Of a stretch of DNA of 64,000 nucleotides, positions 8,188 through 16,152 are shown one piece after another. The notes under the pieces were generated by a model. It searched no databases and was not told the DNA's origin. It saw nothing but the letters and a program-made list of their open reading frames with translations. Source of the stretch: Kutzneria chonburiensis (lineage in GTDB: Bacteria > Actinomycetota > Actinomycetes > Mycobacteriales > Pseudonocardiaceae); NCBI RefSeq assembly GCF_028622115.1, contig NZ_CP097263.1, forward strand, positions 1,860,001-1,924,000. Direction: 5' to 3'. The position numbers and the translations under genes are program-made. Numbering within the stretch: position 1 is the stretch's first letter; each line of letters opens with the position of its first letter.

Positions 8188-10002
8188 ATGCCCACATCCT
8201 GTCGACGCGGGGCCGCCGTCCTGCTCACCGCGCTGGCCACGGCCACGCTGGCCGCCGCACCGGCCCACTCCGCCACCACGAGCGTGACGATCGACTTCGC
8301 GACGGCCGGCGGCGCACCCACCTATCACGCCGCGGGCACCCTCTACGGGATGTCGCCCGACGGCTCGCTGCCGCAGGACCACTTCTACACCGACATCAAA
8401 TGGCACTTCGAACGGGCCGGCGGCGCCCAGCTGAACAACGGCGGCTACGCCACCAGCCTGGCCGACTACCAGACCCGCTGGGCCTCGACCCTGGCGCAGT
8501 ACCGGCGGACCGCGGCGCTGGGCGGGACCTTCATCCTGCTGCCGCACGACCTGTGGGGCGCCGACGGCACGACCAACCAGGGCTGGCCCGGCGACAACGG
8601 CGACTGGACCCAGTTCGACAACTTCGTCACCCAGCTGATCGGGGACGTCAAGGCCAACACCATGACCGTCCAGTGGGACCTGTGGAACGAGCCGGACGGC
8701 AGCGGCTTCTGGGGCCGTTCCCAGGCCCAGTACCTCCAGATGTGGTCGCGGTTCTACGCCCGCGTGCGGGCCGCGTTCCCCGGCCAGCTCGTCGTCGGAC
8801 CGAGCATCGCGAACAAGCCAGGCTCCGGCAACCCCTGGTGGACCACGTTTCTCAGCTACGCCAAGGCGAACAATGTCGCGCCGGACATCTGGAGCTGGCA
8901 CGACGAGCCCGGCGACCCGGTCGGTGAGACGGCCGCGGCCAACTCGACCCTCGCCGCCGCGGGCCTGGCCAACACCCGGCCGTACCAGATCAACGAGTAC
9001 GCCACGTTCGACATGCAGACCCCCGGCGGCGGCGCCTGGTTCATCGGCCGGCTGGAACGGGCCGGCGCCGACGGGCTGCGCGGCAACTGGGCCTCCGGCA
9101 CCGCACTGCACGACTACCAAGCGAATCTGCTCACCAGGAACAGCGCCGGCCAGTACCTGCCGCTCGGCGAGTGGTTCATGTACCGCTACTACGGCTCGCA
9201 GACCGGCAACATCGTCAACTTCATTCCCGGCAGCGGTGTCGACGGGTTGGCCACCAAGGACAACACCGCGCACAACGCCAAGGTGCTGCTCGGCAGCAAC
9301 GGCAACACCGGCACCGTGACCGTCAACCTGGCCGGTCTGAACACCACCTCCGTCGTGACCAACGGGCAGGTTCGTGCTGTCCTGCAACGGATCCCTGGCA
9401 ACGGCGGCGGCGCGGTGACCGGGCCGCAGACGGTGTCGGACCAGATTCTGACTGTCAGCAACAACTCCGCCGCGGTGAGCGTGCCGTACACGAACGCCAC
9501 CGACGGCTACACCGTCACGGTGCTTCCGCCGACCAACGCCACCATTTCGACGGTCGCGGTCAGCGAGAACAGCGGGCAGTGCCTGGACGACACCAATCGC
9601 AGCACCGCGAATGCCGCGCAGTACCAGCAGTACTACTGCGAGGGCGGCTACCAGCAGATGCTCGATCTCACCCCGGTTGCCGGCCGGGCCAATACCTACA
9701 CGGTGGTCAACAAGCTGAGCGGCAAGTGTCTTGACGTCAGCGGAGCGTCCACTGCGGACGGTGCCGCGGTGATCCAGTACACGTGCAACGGCCAGACCAA
9801 CCAGATGTTCACGCTCACTCCGGTGACGGCGCTGGGCAACAGCCAGGACTACCAGTTGGTCGCCGTGCACAGCGGCAAATGCGTTGATGTCAGCAATGTG
9901 TCGACCACGGCCGGCGCGCTGGTTCACCAGTGGACCTGTGACGCTGCCGGCGCGCTGAGCACCAAGAAGAACCAGATCTGGCGGCTACAGGGCAAAGCCT
10001 GA
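8188..10002 (+). CDS. Secreted glycoside hydrolase (GH-A clan, GH39-like) with ricin-type lectin domain
   Basis: This 604-residue extracellular enzyme has a signal peptide ending near AHSATT and a (beta/alpha)8 catalytic domain (about residues 30-450). The acid/base Glu is in DLWNEPDGSGFW and a likely nucleophile Glu is in YQINEYAT. A C-terminal beta-trefoil (CBM13/ricin B-like, about residues 465-604) carries repeats such as SGKCLDVSG and SGKCVDVSN and QxW-type ends NQMFTL and NQIWRL. The start is set by GGGAGGA upstream. It is divergent from, and shares operators with, the sugar importer, so it probably releases the imported sugar outside the cell. GH39 is my best family guess; GH5-like or GH30-like is possible. 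Confidence 0.85.
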   Translation: MPTSCRRGAAVLLTALATATLAAAPAHSATTSVTIDFATAGGAPTYHAAGTLYGMSPDGSLPQDHFYTDIKWHFERAGGAQLNNGGYATSLADYQTRWASTLAQYRRTAALGGTFILLPHDLWGADGTTNQGWPGDNGDWTQFDNFVTQLIGDVKANTMTVQWDLWNEPDGSGFWGRSQAQYLQMWSRFYARVRAAFPGQLVVGPSIANKPGSGNPWWTTFLSYAKANNVAPDIWSWHDEPGDPVGETAAANSTLAAAGLANTRPYQINEYATFDMQTPGGGAWFIGRLERAGADGLRGNWASGTALHDYQANLLTRNSAGQYLPLGEWFMYRYYGSQTGNIVNFIPGSGVDGLATKDNTAHNAKVLLGSNGNTGTVTVNLAGLNTTSVVTNGQVRAVLQRIPGNGGGAVTGPQTVSDQILTVSNNSAAVSVPYTNATDGYTVTVLPPTNATISTVAVSENSGQCLDDTNRSTANAAQYQQYYCEGGYQQMLDLTPVAGRANTYTVVNKLSGKCLDVSGASTADGAAVIQYTCNGQTNQMFTLTPVTALGNSQDYQLVAVHSGKCVDVSNVSTTAGALVHQWTCDAAGALSTKKNQIWRLQGKA

Positions 10003-10025
10003 CGCCGCAACGCTTCCCCGGCTGG

Positions 10026-10511
10026 TCACTTGCAGTGCACCCCGTGCCAGGGCCCGGCCTGGCCGACGCCGTAGTACGAGTCGACGATCTGCGCGAGCAG
10101 GCTGATGCACAACCCGCGGGCCGGCACCGACACCGGGCCGGCGTAGTACTTGAACGACCCGTCGTCGGTCGCGGTCGGGCTGACCTGGTCGCAGTCGCCG
10201 TCGGCGCCGTAGGCGCACGGATACATGCTGATCGACATCTCCTTCTGCCGGCCGTAGAACGATCCGTAGGCGACGTTGACCGCGCAGTTGCGGCCGGTGT
10301 TGTTGTCCCAGTACAGATAGACGGTGCCCATCTTCAGGGTGCCGGCGGTGACCGGGTAGCTGTCGATCTGGCTGCCCGCGCACCCCCAACCGTCGGCCGA
10401 GGCCGTCGCCGGAACGGCCACGGACAGGCCGAGGAACACCGCCGACGCCGCGAGCATCCCCGCGATGCCGTGTCGCCCCATTCGTGTGCCGGTTCTGCCA
10501 CGTCTGAACAT
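10026..10511 (-). CDS. SapA-like secreted spore-associated protein (copy 1)
   Basis: This secreted protein has 161 residues from the ATG at 10511, with an AAAGG-type site upstream. The signal peptide runs to ATASADGW. The mature part has the pattern GWGCAGSQIDSYPV, then TVYLYWDNNTGRNCAVNV, then YYAGPVSVPARGLCI, with paired cysteines. This resembles the Streptomyces spore-associated protein A family of small beta-rich secreted proteins. Function is not established. It is convergent with the lectin glycosidase (23-bp gap) and divergent from two paralogues. A longer reading frame upstream is possible but lacks a good start. Confidence 0.7.
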   Translation of the reverse strand: MFRRGRTGTRMGRHGIAGMLAASAVFLGLSVAVPATASADGWGCAGSQIDSYPVTAGTLKMGTVYLYWDNNTGRNCAVNVAYGSFYGRQKEMSISMYPCAYGADGDCDQVSPTATDDGSFKYYAGPVSVPARGLCISLLAQIVDSYYGVGQAGPWHGVHCK

Positions 10512-10745
10512 GCGAGATGCCGCCTTTCTCCGGGAACGCAGGCTTCCCAGCCTGGCGCGGTCCACGGAAGAGGCGCGGAAACCGCACTGCAGCGTTTCTG
10601 CAGCGGCCTGTGCCATGAGCTCGGCAGTCCACGTTGCAGCGAAACTTCCGCGTTAGTGCAGCCGGTCGGGCCAGGCTCACGAGCCTCACGCCGACGAACC
10701 GTGGCCACGGTCCACGGGGGTCCGACAGAAGGGACTCACCTGCCC

Positions 10746-11216
10746 ATGCGTCCACTCGTTCGCACGCTCGCACCGGCGGCCGTCGCCGTTCTCGCCATGA
10801 CCGGTGCCGCCGTGATCGCCGACACCGGCACCGCCTCCGCCGCCGGTTGGGGCTGTTCGGGATCCGAGGTCAGTGACTCGCCGTACCCGGTGAAGACCCC
10901 GTCCGGCGCCATCTTCAGCTACGTCCACCTCTACTGGGACGGGTCGACCGGGCGCAACTGCGCGGTCAACGTCAAGACCGGCGCCCTGTACGGCACGCCG
11001 TCCCTCACCGAGGTCGCCCTGCGCGAGTGTTCCGGGGACACGCCCAGCCCGCATTGCGACCAGATCAACGTGGCCGGCGACAACAAGGTCTACAGCTACT
11101 ACGCGGGACCCGTCAGCGTGCCCGGCGCCGGTCACTGCATCATGGTCGAGGCCTGGACCCTCGACGCCAACCGCGACAACCAGGCCCTTCTCGACCTCGG
11201 TCCCTTCCACTGCTGA
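10746..11216 (+). CDS. SapA-like secreted spore-associated protein (copy 2)
   Basis: This secreted protein of 156 residues starts at the ATG at 10746 after AAGGGA. The signal peptide ends near ASAAGW. The mature domain repeats the family pattern: GWGCSGSEVSDSPYPV, YVHLYWDGSTGRNCAVNV, YYAGPVSVPGAGHCIM, ending DLGPFHC. It contains six cysteines, probably in three disulfides. It lies 32 bp upstream of copy 3 in the same direction, probably in one transcript, and the two are closely similar, implying a recent tandem duplication. Role unknown; a spore-surface or secreted structural role is inferred from the family. Confidence 0.75.
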   Translation: MRPLVRTLAPAAVAVLAMTGAAVIADTGTASAAGWGCSGSEVSDSPYPVKTPSGAIFSYVHLYWDGSTGRNCAVNVKTGALYGTPSLTEVALRECSGDTPSPHCDQINVAGDNKVYSYYAGPVSVPGAGHCIMVEAWTLDANRDNQALLDLGPFHC

Positions 11217-11248
11217 CCTCGCCGCCATCCTGGAAAGGACTCTTCCCC

Positions 11249-11713
11249 ATGCACGCCATGCGCAAGCTCGCACCCGCCGCCGCGGCCGTCCTCGCCATGA
11301 CCGGCGCCGTCACGATCGCCGACACCGGCACCGCGTCCGCCGCCGGTTGGGGATGCTCGGGCTCCGAGGTCAGCGACTCGCCGTATCCGGTGGTCGGCCC
11401 CGCCGGCTCGGTCTTCAGCTACGTGCACCTGTACTGGAACGGGTCGACCGGCAAGAACTGCGCGGTCAACGTGAAGACCGGCGCCCTCTACGGCACCCCG
11501 ACCCAGACCGAGATCGTCCTCTACCAGTGTGCCGCCGACACGCCCGCGGCCGGGTGCAGCGCGACCCTGGCGGCGTCCGACGGAGGCAACTTCGCCTACT
11601 ACGCGGGACCCGCCTCCATCCCGGGCGCCGGCCACTGCCTGGTGGTTCAGGCCTGGACCGACGACACCAGCGGCAACGAGGCCAACTTCGCGCGGGGCCC
11701 CTTCCACTGCTGA
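11249..11713 (+). CDS. SapA-like secreted spore-associated protein (copy 3)
   Basis: This is a 154-residue tandem paralogue of the 10746 gene. The ATG at 11249 is preceded by GGAAAGGA. Signal peptide core LAPAAAAVLAMTGAVTIAD and mature start AGWGCSGSEVSDSPYPV are almost the same as in copy 2; the central part (TQTEIVLYQCAADTPAAGC) has diverged. It ends RGPFHC like copy 2. All six mature cysteines are conserved. Nothing in the sequence suggests catalysis. Confidence 0.75.
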   Translation: MHAMRKLAPAAAAVLAMTGAVTIADTGTASAAGWGCSGSEVSDSPYPVVGPAGSVFSYVHLYWNGSTGKNCAVNVKTGALYGTPTQTEIVLYQCAADTPAAGCSATLAASDGGNFAYYAGPASIPGAGHCLVVQAWTDDTSGNEANFARGPFHC

Positions 11714-11784
11714 GATCACCGTGTATCCGTGAATGGTCGTCGCTTGACCGGTCGTGACGGGCCCGCGTACCTTCGTCGCTGCAT

Positions 11785-11808
11785 AAGGAAACCTTCTTAA
11801 CAATTAAG
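11785..11808. promoter_or_regulatory. Nested short inverted repeats before the 11819 secreted protein
   Basis: AAGG-AAA-CCTT (11785-11795) is directly followed by CTTAA-CAA-TTAAG (11796-11808), ending 10 bp before the ATG. The stretch is AT-rich against a GC-rich background. Inverted repeats of this general look precede many secreted-enzyme genes in actinomycetes; whether this acts as an operator, RNA stabiliser or binding site is not known. Confidence 0.4.
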
Positions 11809-11818
11809 CAGGTGGCCC

Positions 11819-12676
11819 ATGAGCAGGGTGACGACTCGGCGTGCCGTGCTGTCGGCGGTGGCCGGCGCGGCGTCGGCGGCGGTGATGGTCGGCGCCGCGC
11901 CGGCCGCGTCGGCCGTGCCACGGGACGGTGTTTCGGCTCCCTACGGTCCTTTTCCGCCGCACCTGCTCGAAGCCGAGCAGCTGTTGGGCTATCTCGATCT
12001 GCTGGTGTGGGAGGCGGGCAACAACCAGTACCGGTATCCCGCGCCGCCGGGGCAGCCCAACGTTCCGGACCAGATGACGTGGGGTGGCCCGGGCGATCCG
12101 GCTTCCTATCGCAACCTGGCCCAGTGCGCGTCGTTCCAGACCGGCCTGCTCAAGCACTCCTATCCGCAGTGGGCGACCGACGGCTTCTTCGCCCAGTATT
12201 TCGGCTCGACCAGCCCGCAGGCCTGGCAGTACCACCGCATGTTCACCGGGCGGCATGGCGCGGTGCCGCACTTCACCCCGGTGTCGACGATCGATGATCT
12301 CCAGGTCGGCGACCTGATCGCGCTCGACGACAAGGACCGCAAGCCCGGTGACACCGACACCGGTCACATGATGCTGGTACGCCGCCGCGGCGGCACGTAT
12401 CACGGGGTTGGCGAGCAGGCCGGCAGCACCCAGCATGCCGTCCAAGTGGTGGATTGCACCAAGACTCCGCACGGTGTCTACGGTGTCGGCGACTATTCGT
12501 CCTATCCGGACAGTCGCATCACCAAGTCCGGCGCGTGGCCCGGCGGGGGTTTCGGGCATCTGATGCTCTACGCCGACACGGTCACGGGCGCGTTCACGGG
12601 CATCCGCTGGAGTGTGAACTCCTCGGTGTTCAACCCGATCACCGAGCGGGCCATCGCCGCCGCCCACGTGAGCTGA
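11819..12676 (+). CDS. Secreted protein, possible papain-like (NlpC/P60 or CHAP-type) hydrolase
   Basis: This secreted protein of 285 residues has a Tat-like signal start (MSRVTTRRAVLSAVAGAAS) and an Ala-rich cleavage region near ASAVPRDG. The middle has a Cys in a helix-like context (SYRNLAQCASFQTGLLKH) and later His residues in DTGHMMLVRRRGG and GGFGHLMLY. A Cys-then-His order in ~250 residues fits the papain-like fold of cell-wall peptidases, but the match is weak and I treat the function as unproven. No binding domain is seen. An AGG/GTGG stretch precedes the ATG. Confidence 0.6.
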   Translation: MSRVTTRRAVLSAVAGAASAAVMVGAAPAASAVPRDGVSAPYGPFPPHLLEAEQLLGYLDLLVWEAGNNQYRYPAPPGQPNVPDQMTWGGPGDPASYRNLAQCASFQTGLLKHSYPQWATDGFFAQYFGSTSPQAWQYHRMFTGRHGAVPHFTPVSTIDDLQVGDLIALDDKDRKPGDTDTGHMMLVRRRGGTYHGVGEQAGSTQHAVQVVDCTKTPHGVYGVGDYSSYPDSRITKSGAWPGGGFGHLMLYADTVTGAFTGIRWSVNSSVFNPITERAIAAAHVS

Positions 12677-12693
12677 CGTGCCCTGCCGGGTGG

Positions 12694-13323
12694 TTACGCG
12701 ATCTCCGGCGAGGCCAGCAGCGCGGTGATGGTACGGGCGGCGAGGGCCTCGGCGCCCTCCCTGATGCCGACCGCGCGGAACTTGTGGCCGATCTGGAGCA
12801 GCGCGATGCCGTGGATGACCGACCACAGCGGTCCGGCGACGGCGCGGGGATCCTGCGCCCGGAGCAGGCCTGCCTGCTGGCCGGCCTCGATGGCGTTGAG
12901 CAGGACCAGGAAGGTGTGCCGGCCGGCCGGGCGCACGTCGGAGAAGTCCTCGACGCCGTACGCGTCGTCGAACATGACCTTGTAGTGGTCCGGGTTGGCC
13001 AGGGCCCACCGCACGTAGCCGCGGCCGAGCCGGACCAGCAGCTCGCGCGGATCCCGGCCACGGGCGGCGATGCGGTCCAGCGCCTGACCCAGCGCGACAA
13101 ATCCCTGCTCGGCGACCTCGCCGAGCAGGGCGTCCTTGTCCGCGAAGTGCCGGTACGGGGCGGCCGAGCTGACTCCCGCGCGTTTGGCCGCCTCGCTCAT
13201 CGTGAACCCCTGCGGCCCCTTCTCGGCCACGAGCTCCAGTGCGGCGGCGAGCAGCGCCCGCCGCAGGTCGCCGTGGTGGTAGGAACCGGCCGGCTTGGGC
13301 ATGTTACCGAGGCTAACATTCAC
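12694..13323 (-). CDS. TetR-family transcriptional regulator
   Basis: This 209-residue dimeric repressor has an HTH at about residues 15-60 (YHHGDLRRALLAAALELV, then FTMSEAAKRAGVSSAAPYRH) and a TetR C-terminal ligand domain. Starting at GTG 13323, the codon overlaps the TGA of the metallo-beta-lactamase gene (GTGA), indicating coupling. An alternative ATG at 13302 (MPKPAGSYHHGD) also fits family starts. An inverted repeat, ATGTTA-N7-TAACAT, covers the start region and may be its own operator. The ligand is unknown; the regulated pair is probably itself plus the upstream hydrolase. Confidence 0.88.
   Translation of the reverse strand: MNVSLGNMPKPAGSYHHGDLRRALLAAALELVAEKGPQGFTMSEAAKRAGVSSAAPYRHFADKDALLGEVAEQGFVALGQALDRIAARGRDPRELLVRLGRGYVRWALANPDHYKVMFDDAYGVEDFSDVRPAGRHTFLVLLNAIEAGQQAGLLRAQDPRAVAGPLWSVIHGIALLQIGHKFRAVGIREGAEALAARTITALLASPEIA
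13301..13319. promoter_or_regulatory. Inverted repeat at the TetR start, possible autoregulatory operator
   Basis: ATGTTA (13301-13306) and TAACAT (13314-13319) are separated by CCGAGGC. The 19-bp size fits a TetR dimer site. It lies inside the two-gene unit, which argues for an internal promoter if it is used at all. Confidence 0.35.
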
Positions 13324-14339
13324 GCGCTGTCACGCCACCAGGAGTCCGTTGTGGGCGCGTCCGTCACGAATTCGCCCGGGCGCGGCACCGCCACGCGCAG
13401 GTCCGGTGCGGCGGCCAGCAGTCGTTCGATCGGCTCGGACCAGGAGTGCCCGGCGAGCGCGAAGGTGCCCCAGTGCACCGGGATCAGCAGCTCGCCGCGC
13501 AGGGCTCGGTGCGTGGCAACGGCTTCCTCCGGCGTCATGTGCACATCCGGCCAGAGCCGGGAGTACGCGCCGATCTGGATCAGCGTCACGTCGAACGGGC
13601 CGTGCTGCCGGCCGATCTCACGGTATCCGTCGAAGTAGCCGGAGTCGCCGGTGTAGAACACCCGGTGGGTCGCGCCGGCCGCCACCCAGCCCGCCCATTG
13701 GGTGACGTTGCTGCCCGGACGAACCCGCCCGGAGAAATGCCGCGCCGCCGTTGCCGTGAGCGTGACGCCGGCGACGGTCACCGACTCCGTCCAGTCCACC
13801 TCGTCGATACGGTCGGCCGGGACGCGCCAGCGTTGCAGGTGCGCGCCGACGCCGAGCGGCACCACGAACCGCGTCTTCGGCCACCGGGCGGCGATCGCCT
13901 TGATGGTCGCGGTGTCGAGGTGGTCGTAGTGGTCGTGCGAGATCACCACCGCGTCAACCGGTGGCAGGCCGGACAGCCCGACCGGCACCGGATGCAGCCT
14001 CTTCGGGCCGACCAGCGCGGACGGCGAGACGCGGTTGCTCCACACCGGATCGAACAGGACGGTGCCGCCGTCGAGTTCCACCAGCACGGTCGAATGCCCC
14101 AGCCAGGTGGTGCGCACACCGTCCGCCGGCACCGTGAAGTCGGGCCGGACCAGCGGCACCGGTCTGGCCGGGCGGCGCCGGTCCGCGCTTGCGGACGGGT
14201 GGTGTCCCGACGGGATCGGCTCCGCCGGGCCGGCCGGGTTCTGGAAGGCGCCGTCCCGGTAGTTCGGGGACTGCCGGATCCGGACGAGACGGTCCCCACC
14301 GGGCCGTCCGCCGAGTGCCGTGGTGCCGATCAGGGTCAT
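13320..14339 (-). CDS. Metallo-beta-lactamase-fold hydrolase (UlaG/NAPE-PLD-like)
   Basis: This 339-residue cytoplasmic metal-dependent hydrolase lacks a signal peptide. The metal-binding motif is HDHYDH in VVISHDHYDHLDTATI (about residues 145-160). Further ligands are likely His in TATAARHFSG, Asp in FYTGDSGYFDG and His in LIPVHWGTF. The order matches the broad-specificity UlaG/NAPE-PLD group, where lactones or phosphodiesters are known substrates; the substrate here is unknown. The ATG at 14339 has a strong GGAGGAGG site. It is coupled to the downstream TetR gene. Confidence 0.88.
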   Translation of the reverse strand: MTLIGTTALGGRPGGDRLVRIRQSPNYRDGAFQNPAGPAEPIPSGHHPSASADRRRPARPVPLVRPDFTVPADGVRTTWLGHSTVLVELDGGTVLFDPVWSNRVSPSALVGPKRLHPVPVGLSGLPPVDAVVISHDHYDHLDTATIKAIAARWPKTRFVVPLGVGAHLQRWRVPADRIDEVDWTESVTVAGVTLTATAARHFSGRVRPGSNVTQWAGWVAAGATHRVFYTGDSGYFDGYREIGRQHGPFDVTLIQIGAYSRLWPDVHMTPEEAVATHRALRGELLIPVHWGTFALAGHSWSEPIERLLAAAPDLRVAVPRPGEFVTDAPTTDSWWRDSA

Positions 14340-14507
14340 GACTCCTCCTCCGGGGCGCCGCACCCACTCCCCAGAATGTAAGAGGTCATAACATCGCGGG
14401 ACAGGTGTCGTGCTTGACGACACAACGCCCCGCCACGAGGCGATGTTCCCCGGTCGGATCCCGTTCACCCACAGCCGAACCCCGGCGCCGGCATGCCCTG
14501 GTCGCGG

Positions 14508-14654
14508 TCAGCGCCGTGAAGTGTGCCGTAACGCCATGTAGGCGAGCACACCGCCGCCCACGGCGACGAACAACAGGGCGGCCATGATGGCCGTGAGGAT
14601 GTCGTCGGGCCCCTGCCCGGCGGCGCTGGCGGCAAGCACGAGGTTTGCGGTCAT
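14508..14654 (-). CDS. Small single-pass membrane protein (48 aa)
   Basis: This open frame starts at the ATG at 14654 (MTANLVLAAS) and ends RHTSRR. One clear membrane helix, LTAIMAALLFVAVGGGVLAY, is followed by a positively charged tail, so the C-terminus should face the cytoplasm. Third positions are G/C-rich. No good ribosome binding site is seen, and the gene is too short for family assignment. It could be a real small membrane protein or a chance frame. Confidence 0.4.
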   Translation of the reverse strand: MTANLVLAASAAGQGPDDILTAIMAALLFVAVGGGVLAYMALRHTSRR

Positions 14655-14663
14655 GACGATCGG

Positions 14664-14834
14664 GTGCCCGCAACCGTGCCGGGTTATTCCCGCTGCGCCC
14701 TGTCAACCGATCAACCGGCACAGCGCGCCGACCAAGCCGGCGTGGCGGCCAGGGCCTATTTTGAGGAGGGCACTCCGCAGGAGGCCATCGACATCGCCAC
14801 GAAGTGGCTCGGCGACGGCGACTTCCCGAAGTAG
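14664..14834 (+). CDS. Small ORF (56 aa) upstream of the 14842 gene
   Basis: The frame from GTG 14664 (or GTG 14676) runs to the TAG at 14834, 7 bp before the next start. Its C-terminal half (ARAYFEEGTPQEAIDIATK) is an acidic helix with good G/C third positions, which looks coding, whereas the first part looks random. It may be a short coupled partner of the 14842 gene or the remnant 3' end of a larger gene. Not recognised. Confidence 0.35.
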   Translation: MPATVPGYSRCALSTDQPAQRADQAGVAARAYFEEGTPQEAIDIATKWLGDGDFPK

Positions 14835-14841
14835 GCAGGAA

Positions 14842-15441
14842 ATGTCTGACGGTTTTGTGCGACTGTACCGGCGGGACTGGACGCCGGCGCGGGTACGGCG
14901 GCGGGTCGACTCGCTGGCGGCGACCGGCATGGTGCTGGCCTATCCCGGCACTGGCCGGATCACCGCGTTCGACGAGATCGGCGAGCAGGTCGAGATGTTC
15001 CGCGAGGAGCTGCTCGCCGCCATGGCCGCGGTGGGAGACAAGCACTTCACCTTCCGGTACTGGCTGGAGGACGACCCGGACGCCACCGTCATCGCCTCGG
15101 TGCGGCGGGTCGGCGGCGATGTCGTGGTCGAGGAGTACAGCCTCGACGGCTTTGGCGGCCCGGTCTACCGGAAGGGCCAGGACACGGTGATCCGCCGGCT
15201 GCTGGCCGAGTTCCGGGCCACCGAGTCGGCCATCGGCCTGATCGTCGACCGATGGGGGCCGTCGGGTGAGGACGACCAGGACGACATCGTGATCGGCGGC
15301 CCCGCTCGGGTGACGGTCGTGCCAGAGCTCATGGTGCTCCGGCCGGACATCGCCCGGCGCAACTGGGCTTCCTCGGAACTGGTGCCGCACGGCGATTTCC
15401 TCGCCCACGACACCGACGGGATCCTCACCCTGGCGGGATGA
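14842..15441 (+). CDS. Unrecognised cytoplasmic protein (199 aa)
   Basis: It starts at the ATG at 14842 (MSDGFVRLYRRDW) with GGCAGGAA just upstream. The protein is soluble and mixed alpha/beta, rich in Asp/Glu (FRYWLEDDPDATVIAS, PSGEDDQDDIVIGG) and has no signal peptide or membrane helix. The size, acidity and a poorly conserved small gene upstream recall immunity-like or accessory proteins, but I see no motif that proves a role. Codon use is like its neighbours. Confidence 0.7.
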   Translation: MSDGFVRLYRRDWTPARVRRRVDSLAATGMVLAYPGTGRITAFDEIGEQVEMFREELLAAMAAVGDKHFTFRYWLEDDPDATVIASVRRVGGDVVVEEYSLDGFGGPVYRKGQDTVIRRLLAEFRATESAIGLIVDRWGPSGEDDQDDIVIGGPARVTVVPELMVLRPDIARRNWASSELVPHGDFLAHDTDGILTLAG

Positions 15442-15454
15442 CCCGTTCCTCACG

Positions 15455-15880
15455 CTATTCCTCGTCCGGGTGGTAGGGCGAAGACCAAGCCGGTTCGACG
15501 TAGAGGCCGAGGGCTTCCACCGCGGGCACGACGTCAGAGATGTCGGCAACCGCTCCGGCGTACAGGTAGTAGTCCCAGCCGATGTGCACGAAGCAAGCTT
15601 CGGACGACGTCGAGTGCCTCGGCAAGGTCGAGCCGCTGTCCTTCTTGGAGGTCCAGGGCCGGCTTGCCGTGGCGTTCGAGGCCTCGTACGAAGAACTCGG
15701 TGATGCGGGCGGTCTCGGCGAAGATCTGCACGACGCCGCCGAACTCGCGGCCGATGTTGGAGAACGCCGTCCAATCGTCGTCGGGATGGGCGCCGTGCTT
15801 GTCGGCGAGGTCGCTGCCGCGCTCACCGGCCGCGTGGCGCAGTTATTAACTATGACTTCAGTGACGAGTGAAACTGGCAC
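15455..15880 (-). pseudogene. Unrecognised small protein (~142 aa), frame broken by two indels
   Basis: Reading from GTG 15880 (MPVSLVTEVIVNN), the coding signal jumps frame near 15842 (one C missing restores NNLRHAAGERG) and again near 15602 (one surplus C; removal restores DVVEACFVHIGWDYYLY). The product ends SSPYHPDEE. The joined protein is acidic, soluble and not recognised. The 5' part is AT-rich (GTTAATAACT region), unlike its surroundings. It is convergent with the 14842 gene (13-bp gap). It may be a decayed gene or an intact one with consensus errors. Confidence 0.5.
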
Positions 15881-15962
15881 CTTCGGGCCAACCGCTTCTG
15901 CCAAACAGCCTGTGCCGGTCGTGTAGGCGGGCTGCACTACACAGGCTGGCCGAGGCGTGTTA

Positions 15963-16002
15963 CGTTCAACAGCACTGAACGAGCGGTTGACAGTGCTGAA
16001 CG
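15963..16002. promoter_or_regulatory. Large imperfect inverted repeat before the amidohydrolase
   Basis: Left arm CGTTCAACAGCACTG (15963-15977) and right arm CAGTGCTGAACG (15991-16002) are complementary except for a 2-nt bulge. Each contains GTTCA/TGAAC half-sites, and 15964-15980 alone reads GTTCA-N7-TGAAC. The same half-sites occur at 22081-22094 beside the TetR gene of the cluster. This is a probable operator region 150-190 bp upstream of the amidohydrolase start. Confidence 0.5.
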
Positions 16003-16152
16003 TTGAGCGACCGTCTGGCCCGATGGAGTGCCGATGTCCGATCCCCGTGTTCACGTCGATCTGGGTGGCCGTGCTCGTCGCCGGCGCGCGGGTGGCCGGC
16101 TGGCGGCGACCCCGGGCCGAGCGGCGCCTAGTCACGGAAGGAATCGGGTGCC

